From: an uncultured Olsenella sp.
GTDB taxonomy: Bacteria; Actinomycetota; Coriobacteriia; Coriobacteriales; Atopobiaceae
DNA: 32,834 bases
Direction: 5' to 3'
NCBI GenBank assembly: GCA_900314495.1
Contig: OMVJ01000024.1
Coordinates: 1-32,834, forward strand
Shown: in pieces, positions 16,186 to 24,028 of the stretch
Position numbering within the stretch: position 1 is the stretch's first letter
How the letters are laid out: each line of letters begins with the position of its first letter
Position numbers and translations under genes: made by a program
Notes under the pieces: model-generated
The model's input: the letters and a program-made list of their open reading frames with translations, nothing else
The model's database searches: none
What the model was told of the DNA's origin: nothing

Positions 16186-16216
16186 TTGTGTCACCCGCGA
16201 GAAAAAGCCTTACAAT
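16186..16216 (+). promoter_or_regulatory. Candidate promoter of rplM-rpsI
   Basis: TTGTGT (16186-16191) and TACAAT (16211-16216; 5 of 6) are 19 bases apart. The -10 overlaps the left arm and loop of the inverted repeat at 16203-16228. Transcription would begin near 16223, giving a leader of about 95 bases before rplM. Confidence 0.5.
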
Positions 16217-16228
16217 CTTAAGGCTTTT
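16203..16228. terminator. 9-bp inverted repeat: terminator after the patatin gene, overlapping the rplM -10
   Basis: AAAAGCCTT (16203-16211) and AAGGCTTTT (16220-16228) are exact reverse complements around an 8-base loop. The A-rich left arm and T-rich right arm are typical of bidirectional intrinsic terminators. The TACAAT of the likely rplM promoter lies at the loop, so the element may also act as an operator. Confidence 0.6.
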
Positions 16229-16265
16229 CCATAGAGCCCCGTAATCTCTAACAAGAATAAGCAAC

Positions 16266-16291
16266 CTGGCGGCTTGTCCAGAAGCCACCAG
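16266..16291 (+). other. Hairpin in the rplM leader
   Basis: CTGG-C-GGCTT (16266-16275) pairs with AAGCC-A-CCAG (16282-16291), 9 pairs with one C-A mismatch and a 6-base loop. It lies between the predicted transcription start and the ribosome binding site of rplM. L13 operons in other bacteria are autoregulated through their leaders, so this is a candidate control structure; no similarity to a named leader family is claimed. Confidence 0.4.
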
Positions 16292-16317
16292 CCCGAACAT
16301 GCAAGTGGAGGAGTCAA

Positions 16318-16758
16318 GTGAACAAGTCGACTCATTACGCCAAGAAGGGCGAGGTCGAGCGCAATTGGGTGCTCATCGACGCCGATGGCGCTACGCTGGG
16401 CCGCCTCGCCACCAAGGCAGCGATGATCCTGCGCGGCAAGAACAAGCCCCAGTACACCCCCAACACCGACACCGGTGACTTCGTCGTCATCATCAACGCC
16501 GACAAGGTCAAGCTCACTGGCAACAAGGCCGAGCACAAGTCCTACTGGCGTTACTCTGGCTATCTGGGCGGTCTCAAGACCGAGTCCTTCAAGGACGCCA
16601 TGGCCAAGCACCCCGAGCGCGTGGTCGAGCACGCCGTCAAGGGCATGCTGCCGCACACCACCCTTGGTCGCAAGCAGGGCATGAAGCTCAAGGTCTATGC
16701 TGGCCCCGAGCACCCGCATGCCGCGCAGAACCCCGTCAAGATCGATCTGGAGGCATAA
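16318..16758 (+). CDS. rplM: Large subunit ribosomal protein uL13
   Basis: This 146-residue protein is 50S ribosomal protein L13, an early assembly protein. Family landmarks are [43 protein letters not shown], the [10 protein letters not shown] block, [12 protein letters not shown] and the [16 protein letters not shown]-terminus. The GTG start at 16318 has GTGGAGGAG upstream. It forms the usual two-gene operon with rpsI, three bases downstream. Confidence 0.97.
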   Translation: MNKSTHYAKKGEVERNWVLIDADGATLGRLATKAAMILRGKNKPQYTPNTDTGDFVVIINADKVKLTGNKAEHKSYWRYSGYLGGLKTESFKDAMAKHPERVVEHAVKGMLPHTTLGRKQGMKLKVYAGPEHPHAAQNPVKIDLEA

Positions 16759-16761
16759 CCG

Positions 16762-17157
16762 ATGGCTGACAACACCGCTGTTTACACCGGCACCGGCCGT
16801 CGCAAGGAGGCCACTGCGCGTGTGCGCCTGGTCCCTGGCACCGGCAAGGTTACCGTCAATGGTCGCGACGCTGCGGAGTACTTTGGCCGTCAGCAGCTCG
16901 TTGACAACGCTCTGGCTCCCTTCCGCGTGACCGATACCGAGGGTCACTTCGACGTCTTCGCCAACTGCGATGGCGGCGGCATCAACGGCCAGTCCGGCGC
17001 CCTGCGCCTCGGCATCGCCCGCGCCCTTCTGGAGGCCGGTGAGTACCGTGCCGAGCTCAAGAAGGCCGGCTACCTCACCCGTGACGCCCGCGCCGTCGAG
17101 CGCAAGAAGCCCGGCCTCAAAAAGGCCCGCAAGCGTCCGCAGTTCTCCAAGCGCTAG
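16762..17157 (+). CDS. rpsI: Small subunit ribosomal protein uS9
   Basis: This 131-residue protein is 30S ribosomal protein S9. It has [19 protein letters not shown] at the start, the [26 protein letters not shown] core and the C-terminal tail [17 protein letters not shown], whose terminal Lys-Arg reaches the P-site tRNA. The start follows the rplM stop by three bases, and a terminator follows at 17181. Length is normal. Confidence 0.97.
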   Translation: MADNTAVYTGTGRRKEATARVRLVPGTGKVTVNGRDAAEYFGRQQLVDNALAPFRVTDTEGHFDVFANCDGGGINGQSGALRLGIARALLEAGEYRAELKKAGYLTRDARAVERKKPGLKKARKRPQFSKR

Positions 17158-17180
17158 GCATTTTGCATACTTGCACTTCC

Positions 17181-17210
17181 GCCCCGTCGAGCCTTCTCGG
17201 CGGGGCTTTC
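17181..17210 (+). terminator. Intrinsic terminator of rplM-rpsI
   Basis: An 11-bp stem with one G-U pair (17181-17191 with 17196-17206) closes on a CCTT loop and is followed by TTTCTTGT. It lies 24 bases after the rpsI stop. Confidence 0.85.
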
Positions 17211-17275
17211 TTGTGCCGCTCGAAACGCATTTTGTATGCCAGCTGGCCTAGGTTGGCAGGTCACGGTACGTTGGC

Positions 17276-17284
17276 TGCTAGTAT
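17276..17284 (+). promoter_or_regulatory. Candidate extended -10 promoter of glmM
   Basis: TGCTAGTAT has the TGn extension; TTGGCA at 17253-17258 is a possible but distant (20-base) -35. Transcription would begin near 17291, about 65 bases before glmM and just after the rpsI terminator. Confidence 0.4.
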
Positions 17285-17355
17285 TCTGCGATAGGCGTCT
17301 TTGCGTGGCGCCCCAAGAGATGGCTGGCTGAACCCCGGCAGAGAGGGGAACAAGA

Positions 17356-18693
17356 ATGAAGTACTTCGGCACGGATGGCTTCCGCGGCCGCGCGAACGAG
17401 AAGCTGACCGTCGTGCACGCCTTCAGGATCGGGCGCTTCGTGGGCTGGTACTACGGGGCGCGCCAGGGTCGCAAGGCGCGCATCGTGCTGGGCAAGGACA
17501 CCCGTCGCTCCAGCTACATGTTCGAGAGCGCTCTTGTCTCGGGCCTCGTTGCATCCGGTGCCGACGCGTACATGCTGCACGTCATCCCCACGCCGGGCCT
17601 CTCGTACGAGACGGTGGACGGCGCCTTCGATTGCGGCATCATGGTGACGGCCTCGCATAACCCCTACGGTGACAACGGCATCAAGCTGGTTAATCGCGAG
17701 GGTTACAAGATGGACGAGCCCGTGCTGGAGCAGATCGAGGACTACATTGACGGCAAGATGGAGATTCCCCTTGCCACGGGTGACGCCATTGGCTGCACGG
17801 TGGACTACATGCAGGGCCGCAACCGCTACATCGCCAGCCTCATTGCCAGCGCCAACTTCTCCCTGCAGGGCGTGAAGGTGGGCCTGGACTGCGCCAACGG
17901 CGCCGCGTCCAGCGTGGCCAAGCCCGTGTTCGACGCGCTGGGTGCCGACGTGCGCGTCATCAGCAACGCTCCGGACGGCTTCAACATCAACGTGGACTGC
18001 GGCTCCACGCACATAGAGCGCCTGCAGCGTCACGTGGTGGAGAACGCCCTGGACCTGGGCTTCGCATTCGACGGCGACGCCGACCGCTGCATAGCCGTGG
18101 ACGAGCGCGGCCACGTCGTGGACGGCGACCTCATCCTGTACGTGTGCGGCAAGTACCTCAACAAGCACGGCCGGCTTGCCAAGGGCACCGTCGTTCCCAC
18201 CGTCATGTCCAACTTCGGCCTCTTCCGCGCGCTCGACGAGGCCAAGCTCTCCTACGAGACCACTGCCGTGGGCGACAAGAACGTCTACGCCTGCATGCGC
18301 GAGAACGGCTATTCGCTGGGTGGCGAGCAGTCCGGCCACATCATCTTCGGTGACATCGAGAAGACCGGTGACGGCATCATGACGGCCCTGCGCGTCTGCG
18401 AGGTCGTGCGCGCGGAGCGCGAGCAGCTCTCTGTCCTGACGCGCCCGGTCAAGCTGTACCCGCAGCTGCTGATCAACGTGCGCGTGGCCGACAAGGAGGC
18501 CACCATGAAGGCGCCGGACGTGCTTGCCGCCGTCGCGCAGGCCGAGAAGTTCCTGGAGGGCAACGGCCGCGTGCTGGTGCGCGCCTCGGGCACGGAGCCC
18601 CTGGTGCGCGTCCTGGCGGAGGCCCCGACTGACGATTTGTGCAGGCAGGCGGACGACATCGTTCTAAAGGCGTTGGAGCCCTACAAGGAGTAG
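17356..18693 (+). CDS. glmM: Phosphoglucosamine mutase
   Basis: GlmM converts glucosamine-6-phosphate to glucosamine-1-phosphate for UDP-GlcNAc, peptidoglycan and surface polymers. The 445 residues begin MKYFGTDGFRGRANE. The phosphoserine loop is TASHNPYGDNGIK with S100, the metal-binding loop is FDGDADR, the sugar-binding loop is GGEQSGH, and the phosphate-binding loop near the end is RASGTEPLVRV. ATG 17356 has AGAGGGGAA upstream. The next gene, glmS, makes its substrate. A new promoter-like element lies 8 bases after the glmM stop, so glmS can probably also be expressed alone. Confidence 0.97.
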   Translation: MKYFGTDGFRGRANEKLTVVHAFRIGRFVGWYYGARQGRKARIVLGKDTRRSSYMFESALVSGLVASGADAYMLHVIPTPGLSYETVDGAFDCGIMVTASHNPYGDNGIKLVNREGYKMDEPVLEQIEDYIDGKMEIPLATGDAIGCTVDYMQGRNRYIASLIASANFSLQGVKVGLDCANGAASSVAKPVFDALGADVRVISNAPDGFNINVDCGSTHIERLQRHVVENALDLGFAFDGDADRCIAVDERGHVVDGDLILYVCGKYLNKHGRLAKGTVVPTVMSNFGLFRALDEAKLSYETTAVGDKNVYACMRENGYSLGGEQSGHIIFGDIEKTGDGIMTALRVCEVVRAEREQLSVLTRPVKLYPQLLINVRVADKEATMKAPDVLAAVAQAEKFLEGNGRVLVRASGTEPLVRVLAEAPTDDLCRQADDIVLKALEPYKE

Positions 18694-18700
18694 GCTCGGT

Positions 18701-18709
18701 TGCTAGAAT
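18701..18709 (+). promoter_or_regulatory. Candidate extended -10 promoter of glmS
   Basis: TGCTAGAAT carries the TGn extension and TAGAAT (5 of 6). It lies 8-16 bases after the glmM stop. Transcription would begin near 18716 and the leader would include the hairpin at 18728. Confidence 0.45.
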
Positions 18710-18727
18710 CGTTCCATCGGAAGCTTC

Positions 18728-18749
18728 GGGCGCTCCTGGCGGGGCGCCC
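18728..18749 (+). other. GC-rich hairpin in the glmS leader
   Basis: GGGCGCTCC (18728-18736) pairs with GGGGCGCCC (18741-18749) over a TGGC loop, 9 pairs including one G-U. No U-run follows (CTGCATTGG), so it is not a standard terminator. It ends 7 bases before the GGAGG ribosome binding site at 18757. It is too short to be a glmS ribozyme. Confidence 0.5.
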
Positions 18750-18767
18750 CTGCATTGGAGGCGTGCC

Positions 18768-20615
18768 ATGTGCGGCGTAGTTGGATACACCGGTAAGAAC
18801 CAGGCAGTGAAGTACCTGCTCGACGGGCTTTCCACCCTTGAGTACCGCGGCTACGACTCCGCGGGCGTCGAGGTCCTGTCGCCCTCGGGCAACCTGCACG
18901 GCGTGAAGTGCGTGGGCCGCGTGGCAACGCTGGTGGAGCGGTGCAAGACGGCCAACCTGGTGGGCACCGCGGGCATTGGCCACACGCGCTGGGCCACTCA
19001 CGGCGCCCCCACGGACCGCAACGCCCACCCCCATACGGACTGCTCCGGCCGCATCGCCATAGTGCACAACGGCATCATCGAGAACTTCCAGGAGCTGCGG
19101 CGCGACCTCGCTGCGGCCGGCCACGAGCTCAGGAGCGACACGGACTCCGAGGTCATCGCCCATCTCGTCGAGGACGCCTGGAACGGCCCGGCCAAGGGCG
19201 ACCTTGCGGCGGCCGTGCGCAACGCCTGCGACCGGCTGGAGGGCTCGTGGGCCATCGCCGCCATCTGTGCGGACGCCCCCGGGCAGATCGTGTGTACGCG
19301 CAAGGGCTCGCCGCTCGTGGTTGCCTCCACGCCCGACGGTGCCTACGCGGCTTCCGACGTGATGCCCCTGGCCAAGGTCACCTCCCACGTCATCCAGCTG
19401 GACGACGGCGACATCGCCACCTTGCGGCAGGACGGCTCCGTTGCCATCACCGACCGCGACGGCATTGCGGTGGAGCACCCCTCAACCATGGACATAGACT
19501 GGGACGCCTCCGCGGCAACGCTGGGCGGCTACTCCGACTTCATGGCCAAGGAGATTTCCGAGCAGCCCGCCGCCATCGAGCGCCTTCTCCAGGGCAGGCT
19601 GGGCAAGCATGGCGTGGAGCTCGACGAGCTCAGCATGAGCGACGAGGAGCTCGCCGCCATCGATCGCGTGTACGTGATCGCCTGCGGCACCTCCTACCAC
19701 GTGGGCCTCATCACCAAGGCCATCATTCAGAAGTGGGCCAAGATTCCCGTCTTCTGCGAATATGCCTCGGAGTTCAACTATTCCGACGTGCTCGTCACCG
19801 AGCACACGCTCTGCGTCATTATCACCCAGTCCGGCGAGACGGCGGACACCCTTACGGCCGCCCGCCGCATGAAGGGCATGGGCTGTCGCGTCTTCGCCAT
19901 CACCAACGTGCTCGGCTCGTCCGCCGCGCGCGAGTCGGACGGTACCATGTACATCCAGGCCGGCCCCGAGGTCTGCGTGTGCTCCACCAAGGCCTATACC
20001 GCGCAGATGGTGGCGGCGGTGCTTCTCGCCCTGCGTCTGGCCCTTGTCAACGGCCAGATGGACCAGGCGGAGGTGGAGCGCCACTTCCACGACTTGGAGC
20101 AGCTGCCGGGCCTCATCAGCGAGGTTCTCAAGCGCAGGTGGCAGGACAAGCAGGCCGCGCGCCTCTTCCGCAACGCCCACTCCTCGCTCTTCCTTGGTCG
20201 TGGCGTGAACTCGACCACCGCCTACGAGGGCGCCCTCAAGCTCAAGGAGGTCAGCTACCTGCACGCCGAGGCCTACCCCGCGGGCGAGATGAAGCATGGC
20301 CCCATTGCCCTGCTGGAGCCTGGCTTCCCTGTGGTCGCCGTCGTGCCTGCGGACCACGTGCACGACAAGACCGTCTCGAACATCCAGGAGTGCATCGCGC
20401 GCGGCGCCGTGGTGGTTGCCGTGGCAACGGATGGCGACGAGGCCGTGGCCAAGCTCTGCCAGGACGTCCTGTGGGTGCCGCCCGTGCCAGACGAGGACCT
20501 GTTCCCCATCGTGGGCGTCGTCCACCTGCAGCTGCTTGCCCGCTACGTGGCCCGCGCGCGTGGGTGCGACGTGGACAAGCCGCGCAACCTGGCCAAGTCG
20601 GTCACGGTGGAGTAG
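18768..20615 (+). CDS. glmS: Glutamine--fructose-6-phosphate aminotransferase (isomerizing)
   Basis: GlmS makes glucosamine-6-phosphate from fructose-6-phosphate and glutamine, the first committed step to amino sugars. The 615 residues start MCGVVGYTG, so that Cys becomes the N-terminal glutaminase nucleophile after Met removal. The glutaminase domain has GIGHTRWATHG and HNGIIEN. Two SIS sugar-isomerase domains follow (IACGTSYHVG, ITQSGETADT, CSTKAYTAQ), then the GRGVNSTTAYEGALKLKE block, YPAGEMKHGP and the KPRNLAKSVTVE end. ATG 18768 has GGAGG at 18757-18761; upstream in-frame codons would misplace the catalytic Cys. It follows glmM as expected for the pathway. Confidence 0.97.
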   Translation: MCGVVGYTGKNQAVKYLLDGLSTLEYRGYDSAGVEVLSPSGNLHGVKCVGRVATLVERCKTANLVGTAGIGHTRWATHGAPTDRNAHPHTDCSGRIAIVHNGIIENFQELRRDLAAAGHELRSDTDSEVIAHLVEDAWNGPAKGDLAAAVRNACDRLEGSWAIAAICADAPGQIVCTRKGSPLVVASTPDGAYAASDVMPLAKVTSHVIQLDDGDIATLRQDGSVAITDRDGIAVEHPSTMDIDWDASAATLGGYSDFMAKEISEQPAAIERLLQGRLGKHGVELDELSMSDEELAAIDRVYVIACGTSYHVGLITKAIIQKWAKIPVFCEYASEFNYSDVLVTEHTLCVIITQSGETADTLTAARRMKGMGCRVFAITNVLGSSAARESDGTMYIQAGPEVCVCSTKAYTAQMVAAVLLALRLALVNGQMDQAEVERHFHDLEQLPGLISEVLKRRWQDKQAARLFRNAHSSLFLGRGVNSTTAYEGALKLKEVSYLHAEAYPAGEMKHGPIALLEPGFPVVAVVPADHVHDKTVSNIQECIARGAVVVAVATDGDEAVAKLCQDVLWVPPVPDEDLFPIVGVVHLQLLARYVARARGCDVDKPRNLAKSVTVE

Positions 20616-20619
20616 CGCC

Positions 20620-21180
20620 GTGGCACTGGCGGGCATCGGCGTCGACATGCTGGAGATCTCTCGCATGCAGAGGGCAATCGAGAGGCGCCCGTCCTTCGTG
20701 AGGCGCGTGTTCACGGAGGAGGAGCGGGCCTATTGCGAGCGGCTCGCGCGCCCGGCGCAGCACTACGCCGCCCGCTTCGCCGCGCGCGAGGCGGTGCTCA
20801 AGGCGTTGGGGACGGGGTTCTCGCAGGGCGTCGGCCTGCACGACGTCTGGGTGAGCAACAACGCGGCGGGGCGGCCTGAGGCCGTCCTGACGGGCCGCGC
20901 GGCCCAGATTGCCCGGCAGCAGGGCGTAAGAGAGGTCGCGCTCTCAATCTCGTACACGCACGAGCTTGCGGTGGCCAATGCCGTGGCGGTGACGGACGAC
21001 GTCCGCCCCCAACGGGAGGAGAAGCCCGATCCCAAGGCGGAGCTGCGCGCCTCCTTCCGTGCGGCGCGCTCGGTCATAGACGAGCTCGAGCTCATGCAGC
21101 AGAATCCAGCGGCCGGCGCCGGGGAAGACGGCGAACCCGCTTCAGAGGGGCTCGCGGGCGCGAGCCAGAGGGAAGAGTGA
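20620..21180 (+). CDS. acpS: Holo-[acyl-carrier-protein] synthase with C-terminal extension
   Basis: AcpS transfers phosphopantetheine from CoA to acyl carrier protein, activating fatty acid synthesis. It has the start motif GIGVDMLEISRM with the metal-binding Asp, RVFTEEERAYCE, the second metal-ligand block FAAREAVLKALGTGF, and SISYTHELAVANAVA near the normal end. GTG 20620 is preceded by GGAG 7 bases away and lies 4 bases after the glmS stop. The core is about 120-125 residues, the usual length. Here about 60 residues follow (VRPQREEKPDPKAELRAS to the end), a charged, Ala/Glu-rich tail with one likely helix (RAARSVIDELELMQQ) and no recognised domain. Confidence 0.9.
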   Translation: MALAGIGVDMLEISRMQRAIERRPSFVRRVFTEEERAYCERLARPAQHYAARFAAREAVLKALGTGFSQGVGLHDVWVSNNAAGRPEAVLTGRAAQIARQQGVREVALSISYTHELAVANAVAVTDDVRPQREEKPDPKAELRASFRAARSVIDELELMQQNPAAGAGEDGEPASEGLAGASQREE

Positions 21181-21187
21181 AGTCGCT

Positions 21188-22813
21188 ATGCAGCCAGTTT
21201 TGAACGTGGAGGACGTCCGCGACGTCGAACAGCAGCTATCGGAGGCGGGCGTCAGCCTGTCCGAGCTCATGCACAGGGCCGGTGCCGCCGCTGCCCAGGA
21301 GGTCATGAACCTGGGTGACGTGGAGTCCGTGGTGGTGCTTGCGGGCTTTGGCAACAACGGTGGCGACGGCTGGGTGGCCGCGGAGGTGCTGCGCGGCAAC
21401 GACGTCTCCGTCACGGTGGTCACCCCCATCGAGCCCCAGGACATCAAGTCAGACCTGGCGCGCACCGTGGCAACGAGCGCCCGCCGCGCGGGCGTGCCCG
21501 TCGTGGTCTCCCCGCCCCGTGACGATCTTGAGAAGCTCATTGCTGGTGCGGACGTGGTGCTGGACGCCATGCTGGGCACGGGCTTCCGCGGCGAGCCGCG
21601 CGCCCCGTTCGACATCTGGATCGACTGCCTCAACGCCTCCGGCGTGCGTGTTGTGGCTGCCGACGTGCCTTCGGGTCTCTCGGCCCAGACGGGACTCGCC
21701 GCCGGCGCCTGCGTCATTGCGGACGTGACCGTGACCATGCTCTCGCTCAAGCCAGGCCTTCTGGCGGACGAGGGCCGCGACGCCTGCGGCTCCATCGTGG
21801 TTGCCCCGCTGGCGGAGCAGACGGAGGGCATCGTCCTGCAGGAGGAGCCCGTTGCCTGGCGGGCGGAGACCTCGGACTACCTGGACGTGATGCTGCCCTC
21901 CAGCTCTCAGGTTGACAAGTACACCCGCGGCTCGGTGCTGGTTGTGGGCGGTTCCGTGCGCTACCCGGGTGCCGCCATCATGGCCGCGCGCTCCGCGGCG
22001 CGTGCCGGGGCTGGTTACGTCACCCTGGCCGTGCCCGAGCCCCTGGTCCCCATAGTGCAGCCCCAGCTCATAGAGATACCCGTCGTTGGCCTGCCCGCCA
22101 ACCCCGAGACGGGCACCTTCGCGCCAGACGCGCGCGACGCCATAGTGGAGCTTGCCAACAAGAACACCGCCGTGGTGGCGGGGCCGGGAATGACCGTCAG
22201 CGCATCCACCGTGGCGGTGGTCACGGGGCTTCTGCAGTGCTCCCGCCCGCTGGTGCTCGACGCCGACGCAATCAACTGCATCTCCCGGCTCACGGAGGGC
22301 CGGCTGGACAGCTTCCCGGAGCTCATTCGGCGTGACGCGCCGCTGGTGCTGACCCCGCACCGCCGCGAACTCGGCCGCCTGGTGGGAATGGCCGAGAACC
22401 CTCCCGCGTCGCTGGTGGACGCCATGGACGCCGCCCGCCGCGTGGTGTGGGCGGACGGTGGCAGCGAGCTCTGCGTGGTTGCCAAGGGCAACGCGACGGC
22501 CTGCGTGGGGGTTGAGATGTCCCTGCTCCCCAAGCCGGGTCCCGCCGCGCTTGCCACGGCTGGCTCCGGCGACGTGCTCTCGGGCATCGTGGGTGCCAAC
22601 CTGGCGCGGGTTGCCGGCCAGCTTGACAACGAGAGCCTGCCGCTGCTGTGCGCCTATGCGTGCGAGATTCACGCCTATGCGGGCTCCATTGCGGCAGACC
22701 GCTACGGGTCGCGCGGGGTCATGGCAACCGACATCATAGACGCGGTGGGGCTTGCGACCGACGCCCTAGAGGAGCGTGCGGCCTACCCAGACGGCGCGCC
22801 CGACAAGCAGTAG
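21188..22813 (+). CDS. nnr: Bifunctional NAD(P)H-hydrate repair enzyme
   Basis: Nnr repairs damaged NADHX and NADPHX: an N-terminal epimerase interconverts the R and S hydrates and a C-terminal ADP-dependent dehydratase restores NAD(P)H. In 541 residues, the epimerase half carries GFGNNGGDGW, DAMLGTGFRG and VAADVPSGLSAQTG. The dehydratase (ribokinase-like) half carries YTRGSVLVVGGS, GAAIMAARSAARAGAGYV, AGPGM, VLDADAIN, LTPHRRELGRL and the catalytic ATAGSGDVLSGIVG. The start follows acpS by 7 bases. The order acpS-nnr-alr-tsaE is common in bacteria. Confidence 0.94.
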   Translation: MQPVLNVEDVRDVEQQLSEAGVSLSELMHRAGAAAAQEVMNLGDVESVVVLAGFGNNGGDGWVAAEVLRGNDVSVTVVTPIEPQDIKSDLARTVATSARRAGVPVVVSPPRDDLEKLIAGADVVLDAMLGTGFRGEPRAPFDIWIDCLNASGVRVVAADVPSGLSAQTGLAAGACVIADVTVTMLSLKPGLLADEGRDACGSIVVAPLAEQTEGIVLQEEPVAWRAETSDYLDVMLPSSSQVDKYTRGSVLVVGGSVRYPGAAIMAARSAARAGAGYVTLAVPEPLVPIVQPQLIEIPVVGLPANPETGTFAPDARDAIVELANKNTAVVAGPGMTVSASTVAVVTGLLQCSRPLVLDADAINCISRLTEGRLDSFPELIRRDAPLVLTPHRRELGRLVGMAENPPASLVDAMDAARRVVWADGGSELCVVAKGNATACVGVEMSLLPKPGPAALATAGSGDVLSGIVGANLARVAGQLDNESLPLLCAYACEIHAYAGSIAADRYGSRGVMATDIIDAVGLATDALEERAAYPDGAPDKQ

Positions 22814-22824
22814 GAGGCAGGAAG

Positions 22825-23985
22825 ATGCCAGAGGTTCAGAGTCCGGAGACTCGCTGGTCCTGGGTTGAGATTGACCTGGACGCCGTGAGGCGCAACACGG
22901 CGGCCTTCAAGCGCTGCCTGGAGCGGGGCGTCCAGATGATGTGCGTGGTCAAGGCGGACGCCTACGGCCACGGCGCGGTGCGCTGCGCCCACCAGATGCT
23001 GCGGGCTGGCGCGGACCAGTTTGCCGTGGCGGACGTGGAAGAGGGCATCGCCCTGCGTCAGGCGGGAATCAGCGAGCCCATCTTGGTCCTCTCGGAGCCG
23101 CCGCTGGAAAGCGTTGGCAAGCTCGTTGAGTTCGACGTCATGCCGTCCGTGTACACGCAGGAGTTCGCCCTCGCGCTGGGCGAGTGCGCGGCTGCGCACA
23201 ACAAGGTTGCCAAGTACCACCTTGCCGTGGACACGGGCATGACGCGCATCGGCGTGCTGCCGGAGGACGTTGTGGAGTTCCGCCGGGCAATAGACTTCCA
23301 CCGCGGCATCGAGTGCGCCGGCACGTTCACGCACTTCGCCACGGCGGACGTTCCGGGCGACTGGGACTTCGAGATGCAGCGCAAGCGCTTCGACCAAGCG
23401 GTTGGGGCCCTGCGTGACGCCGGGTTGGAGACGGGCCTGGTGCACTGCGACAACACGCCGGGCACCGTCCTGCACCCAGAGATCCACTACGACATGAGCC
23501 GAGTGGGCATTGGACTGTACGGCCTGCACCCCGCGGACTCCACGCGCGGCAGGATCGACCTGGCGCCCGTCATGAGCGTGCGCGGCCGCATAACGCGCGT
23601 CGTGAAGCCGGAGGTCGGCACCCCCGTGGGCTACGGCGCCACCTACCGCGTGCCCAAGCCCAGCATCCAGATCGCGACGGTGCCCATTGGCTACGCCGAC
23701 GGCCTGGCCCGCGTGCTCTCCAACAAGATGAGCGTGCTCGTGAACGGCGAGCGCTGCCGCCAGGTGGGCAGAATCTGCATGGACCAGTTCATGTTCGCGG
23801 TGGACGTCAACGGCGCCCGCGCCTACAAGCCAACGAAGCCGGTCTCCTACGGTGACGTGGTGACCATCGTCGGCCGCGACGGAGACGAGGAGATTACCAT
23901 GGACCAGATGGCCGCCCAGCGCGACACCATCAACTACGAGGTCGCATGCGACTTTGGCCTGCGGCTGCAGAAGATCTATGTCTAG
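22825..23985 (+). CDS. alr: Alanine racemase
   Basis: Alr is a PLP enzyme that makes D-alanine for peptidoglycan. The 386 residues have the PLP lysine K43 in VVKADAYGHGA, the catalytic tyrosine Y274 in GYGATYR, the DTGMTRIG and CDNTPG blocks, and CMDQFM near the C-terminus. ATG 22825 is supported by AGGAGG at 22812-22817, which overlaps the nnr stop codon. With glmM and glmS it makes this segment a cell-wall precursor cluster. Confidence 0.96.
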   Translation: MPEVQSPETRWSWVEIDLDAVRRNTAAFKRCLERGVQMMCVVKADAYGHGAVRCAHQMLRAGADQFAVADVEEGIALRQAGISEPILVLSEPPLESVGKLVEFDVMPSVYTQEFALALGECAAAHNKVAKYHLAVDTGMTRIGVLPEDVVEFRRAIDFHRGIECAGTFTHFATADVPGDWDFEMQRKRFDQAVGALRDAGLETGLVHCDNTPGTVLHPEIHYDMSRVGIGLYGLHPADSTRGRIDLAPVMSVRGRITRVVKPEVGTPVGYGATYRVPKPSIQIATVPIGYADGLARVLSNKMSVLVNGERCRQVGRICMDQFMFAVDVNGARAYKPTKPVSYGDVVTIVGRDGDEEITMDQMAAQRDTINYEVACDFGLRLQKIYV

Positions 23986-24028
23986 ACGCGCCAAGCGACG
24001 CACCTACCTGAGCGACGAGGAGGGCGAA

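Noticed and set aside
18716-18767. glmS ribozyme
   Set aside because: The leader is only about 50 bases and has one simple hairpin; the ribozyme needs a larger pseudoknotted core.
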